Shown here one piece after another: positions 17,535 to 26,667 of a stretch of 36,591 nt of DNA. Origin of the DNA: Candidatus Altimarinota bacterium (lineage in GTDB: Bacteria > Cyanobacteriota > Cyanobacteriia > Cyanobacteriales > Microcystaceae); the NCBI GenBank assembly GCA_012031035.1, contig JAAUUT010000050.1, forward strand, positions 1 through 36,591. Direction: 5' to 3'. Made by a program: the position numbers and the translations under genes. Numbering within the stretch: position 1 is the first letter of the stretch; every line of letters begins with the position of its first letter. The notes below the pieces were generated by a model. It did no database searches, was not told the origin of the DNA, and saw only the letters and a list, made by a program, of their open reading frames with translations.

Positions 17535-17564
17535 TAAAATTAAAAATCGCAGTTGCTCTTGACA

Positions 17565-18350
17565 ATGACACCTATTTATGATTGCATTGGTCAATTTTAT
17601 ACAAAATTTCGCCATCCCGATCTGCGTATCGTCGATCGCATCATTCATTTATTAGCATTAGAAAAAGATAGTATTATTGCGGATATCGGTGCGGGAACGG
17701 GAAATTATAGTAGAGCAATTGGCGATTGCGGTTTTTTTATACGAGCAATAGAACCTTCATCGGTAATGCGCCAGCAAGCGAGCCAACATCCACGAGTTCA
17801 ATGGATTGAAAGTTATGCAGAAAATATACCGCTAGAAACTGCTTCTGTGGATGCGTCTATTTGTGTTTTAGCGAGTCATCATTTTTCTAATCTTAAAAAA
17901 GCCGTGCAAGAAATGCACCGAGTTATGAAAAAAGGCCCAGTCGTTTTTCTTACTTTTGACCCAAAAGCAGACAACAATTTTTGGTTATTTGATTATTTTC
18001 CTTCATTTAAACAATTCGACTCACAACTTTTTTTACCTATCGATGAATTTACCAAGCTAATAGAAACGTCTACTAATAGACAAGTAGAAATTTCTACTTT
18101 TTGGCTACCTCACGATCTCACCGATATGTTCGCTGCTGCGGGATGGAGACGACCAGAAATTTATTTAAATCCTAAAATTCGCAAGTGTATATCTGCTTTT
18201 GCTTTAGCTGATGCTAACTTAGTCGAACAAGGAATAAAGCTTTTAAAAGAAGATTTAAATAGCGGTCGATGGAAGGCTGAATATGGCGCGATCGAGGAAT
18301 TAGAAGAAATCGATCTTGGCTATCGTTTTTTAGGTGCAAGGTTGAGTTAA
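17565..18350 (+). CDS. SAM-dependent class I methyltransferase
   Basis: 261 residues from ATG 17565 (MTPIYDCIGQFYTKFRHPD); the TTG at 17553 would add four residues without a better ribosome site. Motif I is IIADIGAGTGNYSRAI, followed by IRAIEPSSVM (the acidic residue that binds the SAM ribose), and later ASICVLASHHFSN and EMHRVMKKGPVVFLTFDP. These are the marks of UbiE/Methyltransf_11 enzymes. The C-terminal 100 residues look substrate-specific. It follows devA by 30 bases and is likely part of the same operon, where it could methylate the acyl product (for example an acid or phenol). That substrate is a guess. Confidence 0.87.
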   Translation: MTPIYDCIGQFYTKFRHPDLRIVDRIIHLLALEKDSIIADIGAGTGNYSRAIGDCGFFIRAIEPSSVMRQQASQHPRVQWIESYAENIPLETASVDASICVLASHHFSNLKKAVQEMHRVMKKGPVVFLTFDPKADNNFWLFDYFPSFKQFDSQLFLPIDEFTKLIETSTNRQVEISTFWLPHDLTDMFAAAGWRRPEIYLNPKIRKCISAFALADANLVEQGIKLLKEDLNSGRWKAEYGAIEELEEIDLGYRFLGARLS

Positions 18351-18387
18351 TAAATTAAATTTCAACTATAGAATTATTTAATAAGTA

Positions 18388-18481
18388 GGTTGGGTTGAGG
18401 GATGTTGGCGTTTGTCTGCCGATCCTTTCAGAATCAAACATTTAATGGCTCATTTTTGGGCTTCCTTACGTCAACCCAACC
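18388..18481. repeat. Inverted repeat GGTTGGGTTGA ... TCAACCCAACC (MITE-like)
   Basis: Perfect 11-bp inverted arms at 18388-18398 and 18471-18481 enclose about 72 bases. Similar GTAGGTTGGGTTGAG repeats are common in cyanobacterial spacers. The 18351-18750 gap otherwise holds no gene I am sure of. An open frame through 18402-18722 reads across the repeat and is not trusted as a whole. Confidence 0.65.
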
Positions 18482-18559
18482 AACAAAGTTGCATTCTCTT
18501 TGCTTTAAATATTCGAGCGATTTGTCGAGCTTGGTTTCAACCTATGTTTTGTTACTGAC

Positions 18560-18722
18560 AGATATAATTATTGACTTTTGTAAGAATTGCAAGCGCGATC
18601 GACTCGCTATAATTGAAAACAGTTCCTATTTTTGGGAACCTTTAATTGAATCTGAATATAAACTTGTCGGAACTCGTTACATAACACAACAAGAGCTAGG
18701 ACAGAGCTATATTCGGGTCTGA
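18560..18722 (+). pseudogene. Possible C-terminal remnant of a coding gene
   Basis: The last ~45 codons before the TGA at 18720 read RLAIIENSSYFWEPLIESEY then KLVGTRYITQQELGQSYIRV. This looks like real protein and resembles a C-terminal tail rather than chance sequence. It has no plausible start, and the upstream part of the frame is repeat DNA. It may be the stump of a lost gene beside the methyltransferase. The source family was not recognised; confidence is low. Confidence 0.22.
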
Positions 18723-18750
18723 TGTTCGAGATGAGTTATTAATAACGAGA

Positions 18751-19842
18751 ATGACTAAAAAAGTTCTAATTATTGGTGGTTGCGGCAGAATTGGTAGTAG
18801 CGTGGCGCAAGATATCATTGCTCATACCAACGCAGAAGTAATTGTAACGGGTCGTCAACCGAAAACAGAAGTTAAACAACCTCTACAATTTTTAGCATTA
18901 GATTTAGAAGATTTAGAAAAATTACAAAACGCGATCGCAACTTCCGATTTAGTCATTCATTGTGCTGGCCCATTTCATTATCGAGATGGAAGAGTTATCA
19001 GAACCTGCATCGAAAAAAAAGTTAATTATATTGATGTTAGCGATCACCGTTCTTTTTATCAAAAAGTCGTTAACTATCGAGACGAAGCACAAGCATCTGG
19101 AATTACAGCTATTTTAAATACAGGTGTTTTTCCTGGAATTTCTAATAATATGGTTCGTCAGGGAGTAGAAAAGCTTGACGAATCAGAAACTATTCATCTC
19201 AGTTATATTGTTGCAAGTTCTGGCGGTGCGGGAATTACCGTAATGCGAACGACTTTTTTGGGATTGCAAAAACCTTTTGATGCTTGGATTGATGGGAGAT
19301 GGCAAAAAATATTACCCTACACTGAACGGGAAACTATTGAATTTCCCAAACCTTATGGGAAGACAGGGGTTTATTGGTTTGACGTTCCAGAAACTTATAC
19401 CTTTGCTGAATCTTTTCCCGCCAAAAATGTCATTACAAAATTTGGTTCGCTTCCCGATTTTTACAATCATCTTACTTGGATAGTCGCACATATATTTCCC
19501 CCTGCTTGGATCAAAAGCTCAAAAGGAGTTGAATTTCTTTCTCAGGTCAGCTATAAAATGACATCTGTCACCGATAAATTGAGCGGAATCGGGGTAGCGA
19601 TGCGAGCAGAAATAACGGGCAAAAAAGATAATAACCCAGTTAAATATTGCTCGACGCTAGTACATGAAAATACTGCCGTTGTTGCTGGATATGGAACGGG
19701 AAGTATCGCTCAATTCTTATTAGAAGGAAAACTACACAAACCAGGGATTTTTCCCGTCGAGCAAGTGTTATCTACCGATTTATTTGAAGAAGCAATGGCA
19801 AGTAGGAGAGTTGAAATTCATAGAGAAATCAACTTTATTTAA
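18751..19842 (+). CDS. Saccharopine dehydrogenase-like NAD(P)-dependent oxidoreductase
   Basis: 363 residues. The Rossmann start KVLIIGGCGRIGSSVAQDI (residues 4-22) and VIVTGRQP give a dinucleotide-binding fold. LVIHCAGPFHYRDGRVIRTC and VNYIDVSDHRSFY are typical of the saccharopine dehydrogenase NADP-binding family (Sacchrp_dh_NADP). GITAILNTGVFPGISNNMV also fits that family. True saccharopine dehydrogenase activity is doubtful: related short members act on varied amino or carbonyl substrates. It is on the same strand as, and about 400 bases downstream of, the acyltransferase-exporter-methyltransferase group, so membership of that locus is possible but not assured. Confidence 0.8.
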   Translation: MTKKVLIIGGCGRIGSSVAQDIIAHTNAEVIVTGRQPKTEVKQPLQFLALDLEDLEKLQNAIATSDLVIHCAGPFHYRDGRVIRTCIEKKVNYIDVSDHRSFYQKVVNYRDEAQASGITAILNTGVFPGISNNMVRQGVEKLDESETIHLSYIVASSGGAGITVMRTTFLGLQKPFDAWIDGRWQKILPYTERETIEFPKPYGKTGVYWFDVPETYTFAESFPAKNVITKFGSLPDFYNHLTWIVAHIFPPAWIKSSKGVEFLSQVSYKMTSVTDKLSGIGVAMRAEITGKKDNNPVKYCSTLVHENTAVVAGYGTGSIAQFLLEGKLHKPGIFPVEQVLSTDLFEEAMASRRVEIHREINFI

Positions 19843-19932
19843 GTCGGTTATAAAGGGAGAGCGGAATAATTTTAAGGAATAGGAGAGATTAGAGAGGAGG
19901 TATTGAAAAAATGAAAGATTATCCAAATCAAC

Positions 19933-20547
19933 TTACCAGCAGGGGGCTAAATCCTGAATTGCTGTTTTAGCTTCTGCTAAGGACTGCTCTCGGAGGTTAG
20001 AGTTGAGCTTATTTGCATTGATGAATTGAATATCGGTAATGCCAATAAAGTTAAAAACAGTTCTCAAAAATGGTTCCTGAAAATCCAAGGGTGCAAGAGC
20101 AGAACCAGGACTAAAATCACTACCGCGAGCCGTAATAACAAGCATCTTTTTGTCTGTAACTAAACCTTTAAAACCATTGGCATCGACAGCGAATGTGCGT
20201 CTTGGTCGAACAATATAATCGATATAGGATTTGAGAACAGCCGGAATGCTGAAATTATACATTGGGGTTGATAGAACGTAGCGATCGGCAGCTAAAAACT
20301 CGTCAATCAGTTCATCCGAAAGCTTGATAGCCGCTACTAGTTCTGGCGTGTATTGGTCAGGTGGCGTAAACTTTGCTTTTATCCATGTCGCATCAATGTA
20401 AGGTATGGGATTCAGCCCTAAATCTCTGTAGATGATTTTTGTCTGGGGATGACGATCTCGCCATTTTTCGATAAATTCTTGAGCAAGCATCCGCGAATGC
20501 GATTGTTCGGCGCGAGGACTGGTATCGAGATGCAGAATGTGAGTCAT
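19933..20547 (-). CDS. azoR: FMN-dependent NADH-azoreductase
   Basis: 204 residues, the usual AzoR length. MTHILHLDTSPRAEQSHSRM holds the flavodoxin-like phosphate-binding loop (SPR...S.S), STPMYNFSIPAVLKSYIDY is the FMN ring contact, and ITARGSDFSPGS the second FMN loop. AzoR enzymes reduce quinones and azo compounds by two electrons and protect against thiol or electrophile stress. The gene follows an EamA transporter by 30 bases on the same strand. Both lie divergent to a marR gene, the common arrangement for stress-inducible quinone or phenol defence. Confidence 0.95.
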   Translation of the reverse strand: MTHILHLDTSPRAEQSHSRMLAQEFIEKWRDRHPQTKIIYRDLGLNPIPYIDATWIKAKFTPPDQYTPELVAAIKLSDELIDEFLAADRYVLSTPMYNFSIPAVLKSYIDYIVRPRRTFAVDANGFKGLVTDKKMLVITARGSDFSPGSALAPLDFQEPFLRTVFNFIGITDIQFINANKLNSNLREQSLAEAKTAIQDLAPCW

Positions 20548-20577
20548 GATAAAAATCCTCTTATGCTTTGTAAGTTA

Positions 20578-21498
20578 TTAATCATTGAATGAAGATGGGC
20601 CTGTGGTTTGGAATTGCATCCAGGTGACGGCAACAATGATGAAAATTCCACCGATTATTTGCATTAGGGTCAGAGTTTGACTGAACCAAACCCATGCCAG
20701 CACCCCTGCAACGAGCGGTTCCAGCGTGGCAGCGATCGCCGCTCGTTGGGCCTGAACCCTTTGAATACTCCAGAAAAACAGGAGGTAGGGGAATAGATTA
20801 CCCGCAATACCGACATAGATAACTTTCAGAATATTTTCCGGTGCAAGAAGCGTCCAAGGTATTCCTTGAGTTAACTGATAGGAAATCCAAAATAAGCTGG
20901 CGACTGCAAAAGTCTTCAACATTACTCCAATGGTTTCTTTAGTGACACTCACCTGTTCGCTCAGCACGATATAAGCTGCAAAAAACACTGCTGTCATTAA
21001 ACCGATGAGAATTCCAAACCAGTTAATTTGCTCTACATTACTGGCAAGTAGGTTAGAAACCAGGATGACTCCACACACTGAAAGCACGAGCGCTACCAGT
21101 ACGGATTGAGAAGGGAGGCGGCGAGAAGTAAAGGCAGACCACAAGACAACCAGAATAGGAGCCGTAAACAGCAACACAATAGCAACGGCGACGGGCAAGC
21201 GTTGAATTGCCAAATAATCTGCACCGACTAACCCAACTAGAATGAGTCCCAGTGCAAATTGTTGGGGATCGATTGGTTTAGCGTGCGATCGCCCGATAAA
21301 ACTATCCAGAATGGCAAGTCCAAAAGTTGCGATCGCCGCACTTGCCCCAGCCAACTCAAACGGTTGTACTCCTACCAAAAATAAGCTATTGGCAACATTG
21401 GCAGCGATCGCCCAGGCAACGACCGTTAGAACGATTGCTAACATTCCTAACGAATTTTGCGACGATTTCCAGTTGGCATCAGGTATTCGTGCAGCCAT
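20578..21498 (-). CDS. EamA-family (DMT) transporter
   Basis: 306 residues from ATG 21498, chosen because GAGAGG sits seven bases upstream; the frame extends to 21546, but that would run through the regulatory repeats. About ten hydrophobic helices in two EamA halves are visible, including AIVLTVVAWAIAANVANSLF at the start, VAVAIVLLFTAPILVVLWSA in the middle and LEPLVAGVLAWVWFSQTL near the end. The motif RAAIAATLEPLVAGVLAW is the EamA signature. Likely a metabolite exporter; the substrate is unknown. It is the first gene of a two-gene unit with azoR, probably controlled by the divergent MarR protein. Confidence 0.92.
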   Translation of the reverse strand: MAARIPDANWKSSQNSLGMLAIVLTVVAWAIAANVANSLFLVGVQPFELAGASAAIATFGLAILDSFIGRSHAKPIDPQQFALGLILVGLVGADYLAIQRLPVAVAIVLLFTAPILVVLWSAFTSRRLPSQSVLVALVLSVCGVILVSNLLASNVEQINWFGILIGLMTAVFFAAYIVLSEQVSVTKETIGVMLKTFAVASLFWISYQLTQGIPWTLLAPENILKVIYVGIAGNLFPYLLFFWSIQRVQAQRAAIAATLEPLVAGVLAWVWFSQTLTLMQIIGGIFIIVAVTWMQFQTTGPSSFND

Positions 21499-21516
21499 AC
21501 TTCCACCTCTCAAATT

Positions 21517-21587
21517 TAGTTGCGTTTTTGATAATTGTATTTGCAACTATTTTTATAATAGTAATTAATAATTGAAATTGCAACTAC
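21517..21587. promoter_or_regulatory. Candidate MarR operator boxes (TTGCAACTA)
   Basis: Three related boxes lie in the 95-bp divergent gap: TAGTTGC at 21517-21523, TTGCAACTA at 21541-21549 (inverted relative to the first, together a spaced palindrome), and TTGCAACTA at 21578-21586. The last ends seven bases before the marR ATG and could block translation initiation or the promoter. The two direct copies are 37 bases apart. Binding by the adjacent MarR is inferred from position. Confidence 0.5.
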
Positions 21588-21593
21588 TTTTGT

Positions 21594-22052
21594 ATGACTG
21601 GCAAACCCAAACTAGACGATCTACGAAACTCTGTCTGGCGACTATTTATCACTGTCAATGTCAAGCTGCTCGATCGCATCGAGGCAAAGTTCTCCCAAGC
21701 TGGGTTGCCGACCATGGAGTGGTATGACGTACTGCTGACGCTCAAGGAATCTCCAGAACATCGGCTGCGCCTGAGTGAGTTAGCAGAACAAGTCTTATTG
21801 AGTCGCAGCAATCTGACGCGCTTGGTCGATCGCTTAGAAAAAGCCGGACTCCTTTATAGAGAAGCTTGTCCGAGCGATCGTCGCGGCACTTTTGCAGTAA
21901 TTACTGAAGCAGGATTAGCAATGCAAAGAGAAATGTGGGTTGTTTATGCTGAGGGAATAGCAGAATATTTTGGCTCTCACCTAGATGACGATGAAGCTAA
22001 GGTGATGCAGCAAGTGTTAAAACGAATGTTGCGATCGGGAATTAGTGATTAG
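21594..22052 (+). CDS. MarR-family transcriptional regulator
   Basis: 152 residues. Helix-rich N-terminus (LDDLRNSVWRLFITVNVKLLD), then the winged helix: RLRLSELAEQVLLSRSNLTR as the helix-turn-helix, LVDRLEKAGLLYREACPSDR as recognition helix plus start of the wing, and RRGTFAVITEAGLAM as wing return. C-terminal helices form the dimer interface. No cysteine pair typical of OhrR is evident, so a phenolic or quinone-type ligand is more likely than peroxide sensing; this is inference. It is divergent from the EamA-azoR pair, which it probably represses, along with itself. Confidence 0.93.
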   Translation: MTGKPKLDDLRNSVWRLFITVNVKLLDRIEAKFSQAGLPTMEWYDVLLTLKESPEHRLRLSELAEQVLLSRSNLTRLVDRLEKAGLLYREACPSDRRGTFAVITEAGLAMQREMWVVYAEGIAEYFGSHLDDDEAKVMQQVLKRMLRSGISD

Positions 22053-22127
22053 GCATTGGCTATTGGCGATTGGGAATTAAAGATGAGGGACTAGTAAATT
22101 GCCTAATTTGCCAAATTCCCAATTTCC

Positions 22128-22148
22128 CATTCACCATTCACCATTCAC
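22128..22148. repeat. Tandem heptamer CATTCAC x3
   Basis: Three exact copies of CATTCAC in a row, inside A/T-rich spacer text of the kind repeated in many cyanobacterial genomes (short tandemly repeated repetitive sequence). It lies between marR and clpB. The remaining 22053-22279 spacer shows no gene. Confidence 0.75.
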
Positions 22149-22279
22149 CAATCCCTAATTTTGGGAAAACCAACCCTTTTGAGTAGGGGTTTCCGACGCG
22201 ATCGCGAAAAGCAAATCACTACAATGAATTTAGTCGTACTTGTCTATTGATATTGAATCTATATCCTTAACGCTAAAAG

Positions 22280-24875
22280 ATGCAGCCCACTAATCCCAAT
22301 CAATTTACAGAAAAAGCTTGGGAGGCGATTGTCCGCACTCCCGATATCGCCAAACAAAATAAACACCAACAAATAGAAAGCGAACATTTGATGAAATCCC
22401 TCATCGAACAAGAGGGATTAGCAACTAGTATTTTTAATAAAGCCAATATTAGCCTTCAACGACTGCGAGATAGGATCGATGAATTTCTGCGCCGTCAACC
22501 GACCATCTCCAATCCAGTCGATTCTGTATATCTCGGACGCAGTTTAGATAGCTTGCTTGACAGAGCCGAAGCATTTCGCAAAGAATTTGATGATGACTAT
22601 ATTTCCATCGAGCATTTAATCTTGGCATATGCTAAAGACGATCGCTTTGGTAAGTCTCTGTATCAAGAATTTGGTCTGAATGAAAACAAACTCAAGGAGA
22701 TTATTACACAAGTGCGAGGTTCACAAAAAGTAACCGACCAAAATCCCGAAGGAAAATACGAATCGCTAGAAAGATACGGTCGAGATCTCACGCAACTGGC
22801 TAGGGAAGGTAAAGTAGACCCCGTTATCGGACGCGATGACGAAATTCGCCGCACGATTCAAATTCTATCGCGCCGCACCAAAATAATCCCGTCCTCATTG
22901 GCGAACCTGGGGTTGGGAAAACGGCAATTGTCGAAGGATTGGCACAACGGATTATTAATAGAGATGTACCCGAATCGTTGCGCGATCGCAAGTTAATTGC
23001 ACTTGATATGGGTGCATTGATTGCAGGTGCTAAATATCGAGGCGAATTTGAAGAACGTCTCAAAGCGGTTCTCAAGGAAGTGACCGAATCCCAAGGCAAT
23101 ATTATCCTTTCATCGACGAAATTCATACTGTCGTCGGTGCGGGTGCAACACAAGGCGCAATGGATGCGGGGAACTTACTCAAACCGATGCTGGCGCGGGG
23201 AGAATTGCGCTGTATCGGCGCGACAACCCTAGATGAGTATCGCAAGTATATCGAGAAGGATGCTGCCTTAGAAAGGCGTTTTCAATCGGTATACGTAGAC
23301 GAACCCAGCGTTGAAGATACTATTTCTATTTTGCGGGGTTTGAAGGAACGTTACGAGGTTCACCACGGGGTTAAAATTTCCGATAGTTCGGTAGTAGCAG
23401 CAGCGATGCTGTCTAATCGATATATTAGCGATCGCTTTCTTCCCGACAAGGCGATCGACCTCGTAGACGAAGCCGCCGCTAAACTGAAGATGGAGATTAC
23501 TTCTAAACCCGAAGAACTCGATGAAGTCGATCGCAAGGTTCTTCAGCTAGAAATGGAACGTCTTTCGCTGCAAAAAGAAAACGATGAAGCTTCTAGAACG
23601 AGATTAGAAAAGCTAGAAAAAGAATTAGCCGATCTCAAAGAAGAACAATCTCGATTAAATGCTCAATGGCAATCGGAAAAAGAAGCGATCGACAAGATAC
23701 GTACTCTTAAAGAAACCATAGACCAAGTTAACTTAGAAATTCAACAAGCAGAACGAGATTACGACCTCAATCGCGCCGCCGAGTTACGCTATGGCAAGTT
23801 AACCGATTTGCAGCGACAAGTCAAAGATGCGGAAAGTCAACTAACCGAAAGACAAACCAAAGGATCTTCCTTGTTGCGCGAAGAAGTCACTGAATCCGAC
23901 ATTGCTGAGATTATTTCTAAGTGGACGGGAATTCCGGTTCTTAAGTTAGTCGAGTCAGAAAAAGAAAAACTCCTGCATCTCGAAGACGAATTACACCAGC
24001 GTGTCATCGGACAAGACGAAGCTGTAACTGCTGTTGCAGAAGCGATACAGCGATCGCGTGCGGGACTTGCCGATCCCAACCGTCCGACTGCTAGCTTTAT
24101 CTTCCTCGGCCCTACAGGGGTTGGTAAAACCGAATTAGCGAAAGCATTAGCCGCTACTCTATTCGACACCGAAGAAGCGATGGTTCGCATCGATATGTCC
24201 GAGTACATGGAGAAACACAGCGTTTCTCGCCTGATGGGTGCGCCTCCAGGATACATCGGTTATGAAGAAGGCGGACAGCTAACCGAGGCGATTCGACGCA
24301 GACCGTATTCTGTTATTCTCTTCGATGAGATCGAAAAAGCACACGCCGATGTATTCAACGTCATGCTACAAATCCTCGATGACGGACGATTGACTGATTC
24401 GCAGGGTCGCGTCGTCGATTTCAAGAATACGATTATCATCATGACTAGCAATATCGGGTCGCAATATATCCTCGATGTCGCTGGGGATGACTCGATGTAT
24501 GATGAAATGCGATCGCGCGTTATGGATGCGATGCGCAACAGTTTCCGTCCCGAATTTCTCAACCGTATCGACGAGATTATTATCTTCCACGGCTTGCAGA
24601 AATCAGAATTGCGCAGTATTGTCAAAATTCAGGTCGCACGTCTAGAAAAACGGCTAGCAGAGCAAAAACTCTCTCTCAAGGTATCGGAATTGGCTCTAGA
24701 CTTCTTGGCAGAGATTGGCTACGATCCCGTTTATGGGGCGCGACCGCTCAAGAGATCTATTCAACGTTATTTAGAAACTGCGATTGCAAAAGCTATTCTA
24801 CGCGGCGAGTTTAAAGGTGGCGATACGATCTTTGTCGATGTTGAAGATGAGCGATTGAGTTTGAATCGATTGTAA
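22280..24875 (+). CDS. clpB: ATP-dependent disaggregase ClpB (two frameshifts in the sequence)
   Basis: Reconstructed length about 865 residues, normal for ClpB. The N-domain ([20 protein letters not shown]) has the repeat pair that binds substrates. AAA1 carries Walker A (GEPGVGKT after correction) and Walker B. A long M-domain coiled coil (about 400-530) follows, then AAA2 with [38 protein letters not shown] and the sensor-2 motif GARPLKR. Two single-base losses interrupt the frame: one A in CCAAAATAAT (22880-22883) and one T in ATCCTTTCATC (23108-23110). Inserting each restores [10 protein letters not shown] and [10 protein letters not shown] exactly. ClpB works with DnaK to refold aggregated protein after heat stress. 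The MQPTNPN start resembles cyanobacterial ClpB1. Confidence 0.95.
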
Positions 24876-24961
24876 TTACGCGATGCGATCGCTCGTTCGC
24901 TCTTGTAGATAAAATTTTTGCAGGTGGGCAAGACCTAATATAACGTATAGATAAAGGTTAT

Positions 24962-24989
24962 GTAGAGACTCGATATATCGAGTCTTTAC
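24962..24989. repeat. GTAGAGACTCGA palindromic repeat
   Basis: 28-bp near-perfect palindrome, GTAGAGACTCGATA then TATCGAGTCTTTAC, in the spacer after clpB. A variant of the 9601 and 36484 repeats in which the arm base G/C is changed on both sides (CTCGA for CGCGA), so pairing is kept. It could act as a transcription-ending hairpin for clpB. The 24876-25156 spacer shows no gene. Confidence 0.78.
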
Positions 24990-25156
24990 CAATCTTGCCC
25001 ACATTTTACGTTTAATTACGATCGCTTAACTAAAAAATAAATTTTCATATATCCTGGTGTACGCAGTTCAGAATAGCTACTGAACTATTCTTTGATAGCT
25101 GACGAAATGTCGAGTCAATTAATTAACCATAAATATGGGGACGGTGGATTAATAAG

Positions 25157-25993
25157 ATGAACCTTACCGAGCAAGTGCGATCGCAGGCGATGCAAATACT
25201 CAGCCAAGAAACATTATCTCCCGACCACTTTAATAACGTATTGCGACTGATGGCGAAGTATCGCGCCCTACTCATTCAGAATACAGTAGTCAAGCTACAT
25301 GGCGTAACAGTACAAGCAGGCCCGTTTGCAGGACTAGAATTCATCGATGCAAGCACCGAAGGCTGTCACGTCCCAAAATTACTGGGTTGCTATGAATGGG
25401 AACTGCATGAGATTGTTGAGGCGATCGTTGCTACGGATTACGATGATATTGTTAACATTGGTTGTGCAGAAGGTTACTATGCGATCGGTTTAGCGCGACG
25501 TTGCTCTAATGTTCGCATTCATGCTTATGATACCAACCCGAAAGCTCAGGAAGTTTGTCGCGAGTTAGCAAGGCGTAACGGTGTCGAAGAACGAGTAAGA
25601 ATTGCAGGATTGTTTTCGCCAGATACTTTTCGCGAGTTTCAAGGACGGCGAACCTTATTTATTATCGATATTGAGGGAAACGAATTAGAACTACTAGAAG
25701 CCATCAGCACCGATGAATTGGCAAACTTCGATTTTCTGATTGAATGCCACGACTGTTTTAAACCAGGAATTTGCGATCGCCTAGCACAACGTTTTGCCCA
25801 TACACATTTTAAAAAAATTGTCAAGCACCAAGTTGGTAACGTAGAACTCCCACGGCTGTTTGACCAATTGGGTCACTTGGATTATTTGCTAGCTGTTTGG
25901 GAATGGCGAATGGGACCGACTCCTTGGTTGGTAGCTGTTTCGCATCAATCCAAAGATAGCGCTTTAAGACAAATGTTAATTAGAGATATTTAA
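25157..25993 (+). CDS. FkbM-like SAM-dependent methyltransferase
   Basis: 278 residues. After a helical N-terminus, motif I reads IVNIGCAEGYYAIGLARR, followed by IHAYDTNPKAQEVC (SAM ribose contact), RVRIAGLF, and LFIIDIEGNELELLEAI, which is the FkbM-type DIEG(N/A)E segment. FLIECHD lies further on. Similar enzymes methylate sugars or small molecules, often near polysaccharide genes. No neighbour clarifies the substrate; the next genes are a GNAT enzyme and DUF2079 proteins on the opposite strand. Conserved motifs appear intact. The start ATG has only a weak upstream site. Confidence 0.8.
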   Translation: MNLTEQVRSQAMQILSQETLSPDHFNNVLRLMAKYRALLIQNTVVKLHGVTVQAGPFAGLEFIDASTEGCHVPKLLGCYEWELHEIVEAIVATDYDDIVNIGCAEGYYAIGLARRCSNVRIHAYDTNPKAQEVCRELARRNGVEERVRIAGLFSPDTFREFQGRRTLFIIDIEGNELELLEAISTDELANFDFLIECHDCFKPGICDRLAQRFAHTHFKKIVKHQVGNVELPRLFDQLGHLDYLLAVWEWRMGPTPWLVAVSHQSKDSALRQMLIRDI

Positions 25994-26115
25994 CAGATTA
26001 TAAGTAGACAAACATCTACGCTTTCTTGAAATAACCCTGCCCCAAGATTGGGGAGTAGGGGAGATCGAACACTTTTGTAGACTTCTCAAAATCCTTTTAT
26101 ACGGACAAATGACCC

Positions 26116-26143
26116 GTAAGGGCGAACGGTTGTGCGCCCCTAC
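26116..26143. repeat. GTAGGGGCG-type palindromic repeat
   Basis: Arms GTAAGGGCG and CGCCCCTAC around a GAACGGTTGTG-like centre, the widespread cyanobacterial spacer repeat. It sits at the 3' end of the GNAT gene (stop at 26154), between convergent genes, and could serve as a bidirectional terminator hairpin. Confidence 0.65.
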
Positions 26144-26153
26144 AAATTTTTAC

Positions 26154-26639
26154 TTAGGGTTGTTTAACGGACTTGATATCAGACACCAGCATCTCATACG
26201 TATAGTGACGCAAACCGAATCCCAAACTCTGCCAAAAATCCCTTGCCTTTCTATTGTCAGGTAAAACATTGAGTTCGATACTGCTAGCATTTTGATGGCG
26301 TATCTCTTCAAAAACAAAATGTGCTAACTGAGTACCATGTCCGCATCGCCGCTGGGGAGGGACAATATAAAAATCAAAAACCATTGCATATTTTTGACTA
26401 GAGCCAGGGAAACATGGCATTATCTTAAAATCCACAAAACCGATCGCATTATCCTCAACAAAAGCCAACCACAAACAACGTTGCCCTACTAAAGCTTGAG
26501 TATAGATATTAGAAATCCATTCGTTAGGTTCGATAGGTAGTTGCGATCGCTCTGGATGTAATTCATGGAGATAATTTTCGTATAATTGCTCAATAGTAGT
26601 GCGATCGCTAGAAGTAACCGAACGAACATCTATATCCAT
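26154..26639 (-). CDS. GNAT-family N-acetyltransferase
   Basis: 161 residues. The acetyl-CoA binding motif A is AMVFDFYIVPPQRRCGHGTQ, containing the Q/RxxGxG/A core RRCGHG, followed by helix LAHFVFEEIRH. Motif B is RKARDFWQSLGFG with the typical FWxxLGF. The N-terminus (RSVTSSDRTTIEQLYENYL) also fits. Substrate unknown; such small stand-alone members acetylate amines on small molecules or peptides. It is downstream of the DUF2079 genes on the same strand, separated by a repeat-bearing spacer. Confidence 0.9.
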   Translation of the reverse strand: MDIDVRSVTSSDRTTIEQLYENYLHELHPERSQLPIEPNEWISNIYTQALVGQRCLWLAFVEDNAIGFVDFKIMPCFPGSSQKYAMVFDFYIVPPQRRCGHGTQLAHFVFEEIRHQNASSIELNVLPDNRKARDFWQSLGFGLRHYTYEMLVSDIKSVKQP

Positions 26640-26667
26640 TACTCAAATTATCTCCATCTCTCTGTGT

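Noticed and set aside
18402..18559. Start of an open frame of 106 codons
   Set aside because: This half is made of the GGTTGGGTTGA inverted repeat and spacer text; only the last part (18560-18722) looks protein-like.
19910..19969. 19-codon ATG frame after GAGAGGAGG
   Set aside because: Good purine-rich upstream text, but very short, overlaps the azoR 3' end antisense, and nothing else supports it.
22128..22148. CRISPR array
   Set aside because: Only a three-copy heptamer with no spacers; no CRISPR-like repeat-spacer pattern was seen anywhere in the window.
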